Assembly (NCBI RefSeq): GCF_030445035.2
Contig: NC_080673.1
Span: forward strand, 155,864,216-155,928,215
DNA length: 64,000 bases
Direction: 5' to 3'
From: Dasypus novemcinctus
Lineage: Eukaryota; Chordata; Mammalia; Cingulata; Dasypodidae
Position 1 is the first letter of the stretch; each line of letters opens with the position of its first letter. Position numbers and translations under genes: made by a program. Of the stretch, positions 60,001-64,000 are shown piece after piece. The notes beneath the pieces were generated by a model, which was not told where the DNA came from, did not search any database, and saw nothing but the letters and a program-made list of their open reading frames with translations.

Positions 60001-61510
60001 AAGATGGATTAGAAGTGCCCGGGATATTCAAAGAGCCAGCAGTGAGGAGGACGTGTCCCAGGACCTACCCCTGGCGGTCTGCCTGTCAGTGTTCATCACG
60101 TTCCTCGTGGCTTTCTTCCTGGGGGCTTTCACAAGGCCTTACGTTGACAGACTGTGGCAACAAAGGAGTCAGGACAGAAGCCCTGGCTCAGGAAAAGCAT
60201 ATTCAAATGAGGGCATCTACGATGAAATCGAAGCTGCTGAGAACATACAGCACCCAGCGAGGCACCTGCACCAAGTTTCGCATGATCCAAACCTCTATCA
60301 GAACCAAGACTTATTCTCGGTGATAGAGCCAAGCCCATACGCTGCTGTCATTCATAATAGAACTCTTGGAACAAATGGAAAGCCTGGCAGCCGGCAGAAA
60401 ACAGAACAATGTGGGACCCACACTGGGGCAGGAAATGAAAGTGATCCCGCTCTTCCAAATGACAGTGCAGCCTGTTTCATTCTCCACGGACATCCAAATG
60501 CTAAGAATAATGAACTAATTTCAGCAGCACAGGATCACATGTATAGGAATGATAGTCTCACAGAATTAATTTATGAAACTGTTGCCCAGGAAAACTCTCT
60601 CAGTGAGCCTCCAATAGGCATCTCTTCAGTAGCTGGCAGATTACAAACTGGCTCTGGTCCAATCCATGATGATTCTCAGGGATTAGACCCATCACTCTCC
60701 AAAAAAATGACAGCTTTTCTCTCCAGAATGCAAACATATACAAAATCACAGAGCACTGGAAACAATGAGGAAGGATGGGGTACTGAGCCTTCAGACACTG
60801 CAGGCTCATGGGTAGAATTTTCCAAGGAAAGGCAAGGGAGCACTTATATGAATTCTCTGCACACACAGCTGCAAAGTTCCCAGGTGGCTAGTGTCAAGGA
60901 AGATCTTTCAGCCTGCTACAGTGCAACCACACACAGTAACCCAGAAGATACAGAGCCATCAGTCTTTCCTCCCCAATGGAGCAATGACGGCCACATCACT
61001 CCTGCTAACAAGGCACCAATGCAGAGCTCTGCACCTTCTGACACTCAGTCTGAGTTGGGTACCAATTATGATTCTGATGAAGGGTCTTTATTTACTCTAA
61101 GTTCAGAGGATGCAAGGAATGTGTCTGATGAAGAGGCACATGGTGAAGAGAGTTGTAGGGCCGGGGAGCCACTGGAGGAAGAGAACTCAGGGGCAAGGGA
61201 AGGCAATGTTAAGGCAGTAGAGAGTCTTGAGGACAGCATCACCTTGCAGAGGATTCCGTGGAAATGTGGGTATCAGGAAGATCATTTTGAAAAATCTCTC
61301 ATTTCTGGGCCAGACTCTGAGTTGTCTGAGATTCATCAGAAAAGTGCCTCTAACACCAATAATTCTGAGGATCCAATGACCGTAACCAGATCACTGGGAA
61401 ACAGTCCTTTAAGTGATGAGATTTCAGATACATTCATTTGTGATTATGTCACAGCTTTTCAGTCAGAGGCAGTAGAATGGCAATGTTCACTGAGAGACTT
61501 AGAATGTTAA
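23557..61510 (+). CDS. LRRC66: LRRC66, leucine-rich repeat-containing protein 66 (spliced, four coding exons)
   Basis: Single-pass membrane protein of little-known function. Coding pieces: 23562-24057 (exon begins 23557), 51926-52095, 58436-58625 and 59835-61510, giving 843 residues. Junction phases are 1, 0 and 1 and all introns are GT-AG. Order: hydrophobic signal peptide (residues 1-23), cysteine-containing N-cap (NSECQW, MNCSF), leucine-rich repeats from about residue 86 to 245, a C-terminal cap (NEWQCD ... NVICN), a membrane helix at 363-384 (LPLAVCLSVFITFLVAFFLGAF), then a long acidic, serine-rich cytoplasmic tail. Identity and synteny with SGCB agree with human 4q12. The human protein is about 880 residues; here it ends early at an apparent 1-bp deletion near 61505. 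Confidence 0.95.
24058..25200 (+). other. LRRC66 intron, nothing recognised except a hairpin
   Basis: AT-rich. The only structure is a 15-bp near-perfect inverted repeat at 25073-25108. Confidence 0.4.
25073..25108. repeat. Inverted repeat (hairpin), 15-bp arms
   Basis: Left arm GAAAAGGGTGGGGAG (25073-25087), six-base loop, right arm CTCCTCACCCTTTTC (25094-25108); 14 of 15 pairs match. Confidence 0.85.
25205..25580 (-). repeat. L1 3'-UTR remnant, antisense
   Basis: Plus strand reads TTTTCATTGTATACATATAT, CATAATTGGTTTAATCAAAT and a TTGCAATAATAATTC segment, the reversed L1 3' region pattern. Confidence 0.5.
26119..26553 (+). mobile_element. DAS-type SINE, second head subtype
   Basis: Head GGAAGCAGATTTGGCTCAAC TGATAGAGC differs from the GGCCCAGTGG type; B box GGTTCAAACCC; same body and (AATC)n/A tail. 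Target duplication AGTAAATAGAGA at 26107-26118 and 26554-26565. Confidence 0.93.
26566..27846 (+). other. LRRC66 intron, nothing recognised
   Basis: Contains an A-run at 26711-26730. A short stretch TATTTTTGGAGTGCA recurs at 27430-27445 and 27535-27550, of unknown meaning. No gene. Confidence 0.35.
27861..29073 (+). mobile_element. Recent 5'-truncated L1 (3' end)
   Basis: 1213-bp insertion with a perfect 14-bp target duplication AAAAGTAACAAATG at 27847-27860 and 29074-29087, an A-rich tail (AAATAAATAAATAAAAC) and poly(A) signal AATAAA near 29033. The GC-richer body (GTGGGACATGACACCC, TGGAATCTGAGCCTCC, CATGATGATGGGAGGGAG) matches the L1 3' region I know from armadillo. No ORF2 domain remains. 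Intact ends and tail point to a fairly young event. Confidence 0.8.
29088..30930 (+). other. LRRC66 intron, nothing recognised
   Basis: Mixed-composition intron of 1.8 kb. The segment ending near 30290 (AATATTTGTAGGACGAATAA) may be an L2 end. No coding signal that I trust. Confidence 0.35.
31531..32645 (+). mobile_element. L1 ORF2 fragment, sense, embedded in antisense L1
   Basis: Plus-strand blocks GAAAGCTGGAGTAGCTATAG, GACAAAGCAGACATCACAGC, GAAATCAATAACAGAAAGAT, AGCCAGGCTAACCAAGAAAA and GACATGGACATTAAAAGAGT follow the end of the L1 endonuclease domain and the region after it. Stops in all frames. The flanking L1-A sequence runs on at both sides, so this is an insertion or a local inversion. 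Confidence 0.75.
33807..34191 (-). mobile_element. DAS-type SINE
   Basis: Minus-strand head at right (GGGAAACGGACTTTGGCCCA), T-run tail at left. Perfect 15-bp target duplication TGTCTTATAGTTTTC at 33792-33806 and 34192-34206. Inserted in L1-A. Confidence 0.95.
35770..36325 (+). mobile_element. Solo LTR, ERVL/MaLR-like, sense
   Basis: 556 bp, starts TGTAGCAG and ends TAATACA, flanked by a perfect 5-bp target duplication GTTAG (35765-35769, 36326-36330). Poly(A) signal AATAAA at about 36256, near the 3' end as expected. Related to 38388-38886 (shared TTATAAAAnCCAACnA and TTTCTGGT blocks). No internal retroviral genes. Confidence 0.88.
37342..39307 (-). mobile_element. Second antisense L1 (L1-B) nested in L1-A
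   Basis: Starts at its 3' UTR (CCATTTTATTGAAATATAAT, CAACCATCACCACTACC) and runs to ORF2 (CAGCACCATTTTTTGGAAAG). Flanked by TCCATCCTTTTACTT (37327-37341) and TCCAACCTTTTACTT (39308-39322), a 14-of-15 target duplication; L1-A ORF2 continues exactly across the gap. Confidence 0.8.
38388..38886 (-). mobile_element. Solo LTR, MaLR-like, antisense, inside L1-B
   Basis: Starts TGTTTAG, ends GTCACA; flanks CCCAT and CCAAT (4 of 5). Minus strand has AATAAATTCCCATT followed by ATAAAAGCCAACTAG, the 3'-end pattern of the LTR at 35770-36325. The L1-B sequence resumes on each side. Confidence 0.72.
40061..40868 (+). other. LRRC66 intron left of the ERV; contains a hairpin
   Basis: No gene or named repeat. 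A palindrome at 40605-40654 is the only structure seen. Confidence 0.4.
40605..40654. repeat. Inverted repeat (hairpin), 23-bp arms
   Basis: Arms 40605-40627 and 40632-40654 begin and end CATGTACA/TGTACATG, pair at 21 of 23 positions, and are joined by a four-base TCAA loop. Pairing stops sharply beyond the arms. Confidence 0.88.
40869..41366 (-). repeat. ERV 3' LTR
   Basis: TG...CA ends. On the minus strand: U3 with a 34-bp tandem duplication (41270-41337), TATAAAA at 41022-41028, AATAAA at 40950-40955, then U5. Differs from the other LTR only near 40889 (C/G) and 40961 (T/C). Confidence 0.92.
41367..41379 (-). other. ERV polypurine tract
   Basis: Minus strand reads AGAAAGGGGGGAA directly before the 3' LTR, the plus-strand primer position in retroviral reverse transcription. 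Confidence 0.85.
41380..47354 (-). other. ERV internal region without recognisable retroviral genes
   Basis: AT-rich from 41.4 to 46.1 kb and GC-richer from 46.1 to 47.35 kb (leader side). Minus-strand frames at 44807-45163 and 46138-46470 are open for 118 and 110 codons but show no zinc knuckle, protease DTG, reverse transcriptase YxDD or envelope motif. A second LTR-like unit sits at 43841-44112, and further G-runs occur near 44128-44143 and 44946-44966. Short degenerate duplications occur at 43670-43730. Confidence 0.6.
43841..44112 (-). repeat. LTR-like module inside the ERV
   Basis: Starts TGTTGG and may end CA at 44112. Minus strand has GTATAAA at 43975-43981, then about 70 bases on AATAAA at 43901-43906, and ends CCAACA, the layout of a U3-R-U5. 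A polypurine-like AAAAAGGGGGGAG (44129-44143, minus strand) precedes it by about 17 bases. It is not the same sequence as the outer LTRs. Confidence 0.5.
47355..47372 (-). other. ERV primer binding site, tRNA-Arg type
   Basis: Plus strand GTCCCTTCGTGGTCGCCA equals the 3' end of mammalian tRNA-Arg(UCG) including CCA, so the minus strand is its 18-base complement starting TGGCGACC. It lies 4 bases inside the 5' LTR (47373-47376). Confidence 0.88.
47377..47874 (-). promoter_or_regulatory. ERV 5' LTR (antisense promoter)
   Basis: Same structure as the 3' LTR. TATAAAA at 47530-47536 and AATAAA at 47458-47463 on the minus strand, so any transcript would start near 47.5 kb and run leftward, antisense to LRRC66. 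Confidence 0.88.
47879..49164 (+). other. LRRC66 intron right of the ERV
   Basis: No gene. A 29-bp-period direct repeat at 48218-48268 (unit CATGGAAACACAGGCTCAAG) is the only structure seen. Confidence 0.45.
49165..49345 (+). repeat. MIR SINE remnant
   Basis: TAATGGTTAAGAGAGCTGAA, CCAGCTCTACC, CTTAATTTCTCTGAGCCTAG and ATTTGTAAAACACTTCGAGT follow the MIR consensus order. Confidence 0.8.
49629..49958 (+). mobile_element. Dimeric tRNA-type SINE of the DAS group
   Basis: Two tRNA-like units in tandem: head 1 GAAGAGGATGTGGCTCAAGC with B box GGTTCAGTTC (49629-49705), head 2 GAGGTAGCGCAAGTGATTAG with B box GGTTTTGATTCC (49804-49880), then an (AAAT)n tail. Imperfect flanks AAAATGAATA and AAAATGAGTA. 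Confidence 0.82.
49972..51569 (+). other. LRRC66 intron, nothing firm
   Basis: 50490-50600 (GTGTACTATACACCAGGCTT) may be part of an old LINE. Otherwise unique-looking AT-rich sequence. Confidence 0.35.
51570..51895 (-). repeat. L1 3'-UTR remnant, antisense, next to an exon
   Basis: Plus strand reads CATAATTTATTTAGCCCCTT, GGCCTTTTAGGTTGTCTCCA and AAAAAGTGCTGCAGTGAATA, the reversed L1 3' region. It ends about 30 bp before the LRRC66 exon at 51926. Confidence 0.6.
51926..52095 (+). CDS. LRRC66: LRRC66 second coding exon
   Basis: Completes the Gly codon and reads LWTLKSLQSLDLSFN, then LQLENLYLKSNKIFRIHPEAF and DLKNLQ: two and a half LRRs. Acceptor TTTAATTTTAACAG, donor GTTCTA at 52096, which is weak (only GT plus poor match at +3 to +6). 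170 bp, ends in phase 0. Confidence 0.93.
52096..53046 (+). other. LRRC66 intron; MIR fragment at about 52585-52660
   Basis: AATGATAATAGCTCAAAATT and ACACTGTTCTAAATATTGAG resemble one end of a reversed MIR. Nothing else recognised. Confidence 0.4.
53048..53265 (+). mobile_element. DAS-type SINE, short
   Basis: Head GGGAAGCTGCTGTGGCTCAA, B box GGTTCGATCCC, reduced body with a C-rich stretch (53181-53205), A-rich tail. Target duplication not clear. Confidence 0.82.
53630..53875 (+). repeat. MIR SINE
   Basis: Well-kept core: CTTGGGCAAGTTACC, TCTGTGCCTCAGTTTCCTCA, TCTGTAAAATGGAGATAAT, TGCTTAGAACAGCACTTGGA. Confidence 0.92.
53885..54405 (+). repeat. LINE-2 3' part
   Basis: TTTTGCCTGGAAGAGCTAAC, AATTCTTTGAGGACACACAT, TACTTAGCATATGCCTGGTA and the end AATGAATGAGTG match the L2 3' pattern. 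Confidence 0.6.
54420..55290 (+). repeat. Old dispersed repeat of unassigned family, split by a SINE
   Basis: TAGTTACCTATTGCTGCATA, CAGCTTAAAACTACACACAT, GGCAGCTCACAACATGGCAG and, after the SINE, CTACACTCAAGGGGAC are blocks I know from a common eutherian repeat. I cannot name its class with confidence. Confidence 0.5.
54876..55260 (+). mobile_element. DAS-type SINE
   Basis: Head GGAAACAGACTTGGCCCAGT, body close to 6077-6448, 20-base A tail. Clear target duplication not found, although the host repeat resumes after it. Confidence 0.93.
55291..55989 (+). other. LRRC66 intron, nothing recognised
   Basis: Moderate GC. Possibly part of the same relic as the segment to its right, but no family seen. 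Confidence 0.35.
55990..56935 (-). pseudogene. Unidentified coding-like relic, antisense, split by a SINE
   Basis: On the minus strand, outside the SINE at 56257-56690, one frame gives long open runs with few stops: EKQIKTEWYKLAKEIATHQQ and ERIGESYNVATQISESKK right of the SINE, then GDEFMLRKIHLVSGDIPAWK and GTKYVQYVPKPVFRDIAEHV left of it. Interrupting stops and a frameshift make it dead. It could be a processed pseudogene or an old element's protein. I do not recognise the parent. Confidence 0.4.
56257..56690 (-). mobile_element. DAS-type SINE
   Basis: Minus-strand head at right (GCGGACTTGGCCCAGTGG), T-run tail at left. Flanks TCAAATTGGC (56247-56256) and TCAAATTTGC (56691-56700), one mismatch. 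Confidence 0.93.
56936..57649 (+). other. LRRC66 intron, nothing recognised
   Basis: 57540-57640 (TTCATTCCTTTCACCAGGAT, CTGTGCCAGGGGCTATG) may be an old LINE piece; otherwise unremarkable. Confidence 0.35.
57650..57760 (+). repeat. MIR fragment
   Basis: AGATAATGTATGAAAAGCAC and GGGAGTGCCTAGCACAAGG resemble the 3' part of MIR. Confidence 0.5.
58165..58345 (-). repeat. MIR SINE remnant, antisense
   Basis: CACACTTAATCCTCATATCT, TGCTGAGGTTCACAAAGTTG and ATAGTCTCTGACCCTCAAGT follow the reversed MIR order. Ends about 90 bp before the LRRC66 exon at 58436. Confidence 0.65.
58436..58625 (+). CDS. LRRC66: LRRC66 third coding exon
   Basis: Reads VVDLSNNALTTILP for the last LRR, then the C-terminal cap with its two cysteines (WQCDYS, NVICN). 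Acceptor CTTCTCAAGCAG, donor GTAAGT at 58626. 190 bp, ends in phase 1. Confidence 0.95.
58626..59834 (+). other. LRRC66 last intron, nothing recognised
   Basis: 1.2 kb of unique-looking intron. Open frame 59343-59597 has no family resemblance. Confidence 0.4.
59835..61510 (+). CDS. LRRC66: LRRC66 last coding exon (membrane helix and cytoplasmic tail)
   Basis: Acceptor CAACTTTCAG before AAACTGAGG; the frame joins correctly to the previous exon. The membrane helix is encoded at 60065-60130, followed by positive residues (RPYVDRLW), so the tail is cytoplasmic. Conserved tail motifs include YSNEG and DSDEGSLFTLSS. The reading ends CSLRDLEC then TAA at 61508-61510, where other mammals continue (see finding). 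An open frame beginning at 59804 would start in the intron and is not the real start. Confidence 0.95.
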
Positions 61511-61925
61511 ATGTGGATAATTCACCACAAACACCACCATGTTCCGCTGAAGTTCCCTCAGATCCTGATAAGAGTTCCTGCCCAAAAGAAACTCAAGTAT
61601 TTGTACATATGAATCTTTCCTTCAGGGAACAGATACAATTTAAAAAGATAGTCCTCTCCAGATCACTGCAGGGGAAAGCATAAGACCCTCACAAGATTCC
61701 CAAGGGGATGACATGGGATCGAAGATCATAGACACATTCGAATGAGAAGTCTGTATGTTCACCTGAAGGCTATGAGTCCAGGAAGGTTATAAGCTGAGCA
61801 CAGTTGTTACAGTCCTAAGGTGATGAACCTGCTCTTCAGTGTGAAAGAGGACGGAGGAAATATTTTGAAGATGTTTCAAAGAGCCAGTTACCATTATAAT
61901 AAAAGCTTCCAAATAAAGCCAGTTC
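61511..61925 (+). other. LRRC66: LRRC66 3' untranslated region
   Basis: Two AATAAA signals at 61898-61903 and 61912-61917 are the likely poly(A) site. The first 170 bases hold the displaced C-terminal reading frame. Confidence 0.6.
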
Positions 61926-62249
61926 ACTTAATGCAAGAACACGTCAATGATGGGGATTGAAGTAAATATGCAGAGGACAATCTGTTGCAGTTAGTAAAAG
62001 ATGGATTCTCACTTTTATACTTAATTCCATCTGATGGGATTTGGCTCGCTATGTGAGGAACAATTCTACTACAACAATGACAAGGATGTGCAACTTGATA
62101 ATCAAAGGGAATTCAAATAACAATTTTAGTATGTATCAAAGCATTTAGATGTAAATGCCAAACAGATTTTAATGAATTCTGCACAAAGATGAACACAAAT
62201 TTTTGGAGGTTGACCACAAAACTGCAAAATTAGAAAAGTTCAGGGAAAT

Positions 62250-62425
62250 TATAAATACTTTTACTGTTATATAGAAAGGCATACCCTAAAAGTTGGTGGA
62301 TCTGGGTATCTAAGGGGGGCTATGTTGGAGTTCTCTGTATGGGTTTTGTATTATTTTATTTTTGCAACCGTCCTGTAAATTTAAAACTATTTCAAAATAA
62401 AAAGTTTTAAAAATGAGAAAAAAGT
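62250..62425 (+). repeat. L1 3' tail
   Basis: GTTCTCTGTATGGGTTTTGT, TTTTGCAACCGTCCTGTAAA, TTTAAAACTATTTCAAAATA then AAAAGTTTT: the 3' end of old L1 with its own AATAAA. It sits past the LRRC66 poly(A) site and could serve as a distal one. Confidence 0.7.
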
Positions 62426-63179
62426 TAAATTTTAAAAAGAACACATTTTACATCTAACTGTAAATTTAAAAATAAATTTTCAAGAAAAGAAGTGATGTTT
62501 TCTGTAAAGAAAAGACATTTCACCATTGTTCTTGTCTAGCCCTTCCTTGGTTGTCTTAATTTGCCAGTCAGCTACAACAGATACAGATCCAATCTGGGAT
62601 CCCATAAGCTGTATTCTTCTATTTACCCTGCTATTCCTATGACATTTTCCTATATTCCTTTTTGGAACTTCTCCTCTGCTTGTCTTCTTAAAGAAAGCAT
62701 TCCCTAAGGATCTATTCTCTGTATTTCTTCATGTTCCCACTGCCTTACCTCTCTACAGATGATGCCAGATCTGCATGACAACCCTCCTCCCAAGTTCTAG
62801 GCCCACATTCTCAGCCCTTCACAAATACGACTTTCCATATTTCCTTTCTTAGTCAAAAGTACCATGATATTCATCTCGGAAAGCCAGTTAAAATGTCTGA
62901 CTTATCTGCAGCTTCTCCTCTTTCCTTTCCCACATCTAATTAGTCTCTAAGCTCTGTACAGTAGAAATTGCTGAATATTTATACCCAGAGAGGTTTAGGT
63001 ATGGAAATCTGGCAGGGAGCAGACAATTAATGTTAAGCCAGTGTTTGCATATCAAGCACCCTATTCTTACATAGAGTGTGTTTATTTAGGGTAGAGTAAG
63101 GTGGAGGATCGGGCGATTGGCTTCAGATTAAAGTCAGGCCATCATGCCACCACTTGTTATCACCGCTAGTCCTGTGGGT
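62426..63179 (+). other. Intergenic; faint LINE-2 similarity
   Basis: 62690-62960 (GGATCTATTCTCTGTATTTC, TGCATGACAACCCTCC) may be decayed L2. No gene. Confidence 0.35.
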
Positions 63180-63740
63180 TCTAGCTCCTCAGTCATTCTT
63201 TGTAATCTTTACTTTCAAACTCTCTCACTCCTCTCCCCCATAGCTGTAAAGTTTTTATAGTCATATCTTCCCTCTCTCCTTTCCTCTAATCCAAGAAGTC
63301 AGTATTCTTCAGGCAAGGCTAATAATCCCTCCACTCTGATCTTGCTGGGTATGGATCCATTAATATTTCCCATTCTTGCACTTTTAAGCTCTCCTTTTCT
63401 AACGGCTCCTTCGCACAGGCTATCAGCATGCTCAAGTTCTGTAACACTACAATGAAATAAACTGCACCCTGCTGCTCCCTCATGATACCATCTTCTTCTC
63501 TGCCATTTTCAGATTCCCTAAAGAAAGGTCAGCAACTGCCCAGTCATTCTTTAGACCACTGTGATCAGGCTTCAGCCCCTCCCTTCCTTTAACCCGCACT
63601 GGTAGAGGTCACCAACAACTTCCAGCTGCTATGACAATGGACTCTTTCCAGTCTTCATCAAGTACAATGTCCACAGCATTTGACACTGTTGACCACTCCC
63701 ACCTTGAAACTCCTTTCTGTGGCTTTTGGAATTAAACTCC
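63180..63740 (+). repeat. LINE-2 ORF2 (reverse transcriptase) fragment
   Basis: GTAGAGGTCACCAACAACTT, then a frame reading AFDTVDHSHLETP at about 63678-63716, the conserved L2/CR1 reverse transcriptase motif. Surrounding stops make it inactive. Confidence 0.72.
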
Positions 63741-64000
63741 GTAAATCTGAGGGTCCTGGCAGGATACAAATGACAAGAAATAGGGATGACTGGAAAGGTT
63801 TAATTTGCAAAGGTCTGACCAGGATTAAGGGAAGGTGAAGGACCAAACGGCTAGTAAAAGTGAAAGCCTTTACTACCCTCAGACCTGAAGAAACAAGGTA
63901 GCATCAGTTACAGGAGCCTGTCAGGCAACCCCTCTTCCACAGCTCCAGCATACCAGCCTCCCTTTAATAAGGGAACCTAGCCACTAACAACCCACAGTCC
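63741..64000 (+). other. Intergenic end of window, nothing recognised
   Basis: No gene or named repeat. Confidence 0.4.

Noticed and set aside
1..64000. A previously undescribed multi-gene system
   Set aside because: Every well-supported coding exon belongs to SGCB or LRRC66 and nearly all other structure is explained by SINE, LINE, LTR or DNA-transposon insertions. The unexplained items are listed singly.

Overview
This is nuclear DNA from a placental mammal, almost certainly an armadillo (Cingulata, Dasypus-like). Two spliced protein genes lie head to tail on the + strand. They sit in a dense field of interspersed repeats, of which the most telling is the tRNA-derived DAS-type SINE of armadillos (14 copies seen, most with recognisable target-site duplications). 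There are no bacterial features, CRISPR arrays, real tRNA or rRNA genes, or operons.

Layout. 1-16875 holds coding exons 2 to 6 of SGCB (beta-sarcoglycan). The 33-bp coding part of exon 1 and the promoter must lie upstream of the window. All five exons keep frame and sum, with exon 1, to the normal 318 residues. The SGCB 3' UTR probably runs to about 19.83 kb. After a 3.7-kb intergenic gap comes LRRC66, a single-pass leucine-rich-repeat membrane protein, with coding exons at 23557-24057, 51926-52095, 58436-58625 and 59835-61510. Its second intron is 27.9 kb and holds most of the mobile DNA: a SINE, a recent 5'-truncated L1 tail, a 9-kb block of nested antisense L1 with solo LTRs, and a complete LTR-PBS-internal-PPT-LTR endogenous retrovirus-like element at 40869-47874. 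The last 2 kb is intergenic, with L1 and L2 remains.

The two genes are neighbours in the same order and orientation in human (4q12), so this is ordinary conserved synteny. SGCB is part of the muscle dystrophin-glycoprotein complex. The function of LRRC66 is poorly known. Nothing in the sequence says they work together.

Best leads: (1) an apparent 1-bp deletion that ends LRRC66 early, with the family-like C-terminal reading frame still open just after the stop; (2) a young antisense ERV whose LTRs differ at 2 of 498 positions, with a tRNA-Arg primer site but no recognisable retroviral gene and a second LTR-like module inside; (3) two SINEs inserted in succession at one target, leaving three copies of the duplication; (4) a layered L1-in-L1-with-LTR nest; (5) an unidentified coding-like antisense relic near 56 kb. 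I see no evidence of a new multi-gene biological system. Family assignments come from recognition by eye, not from a database search.
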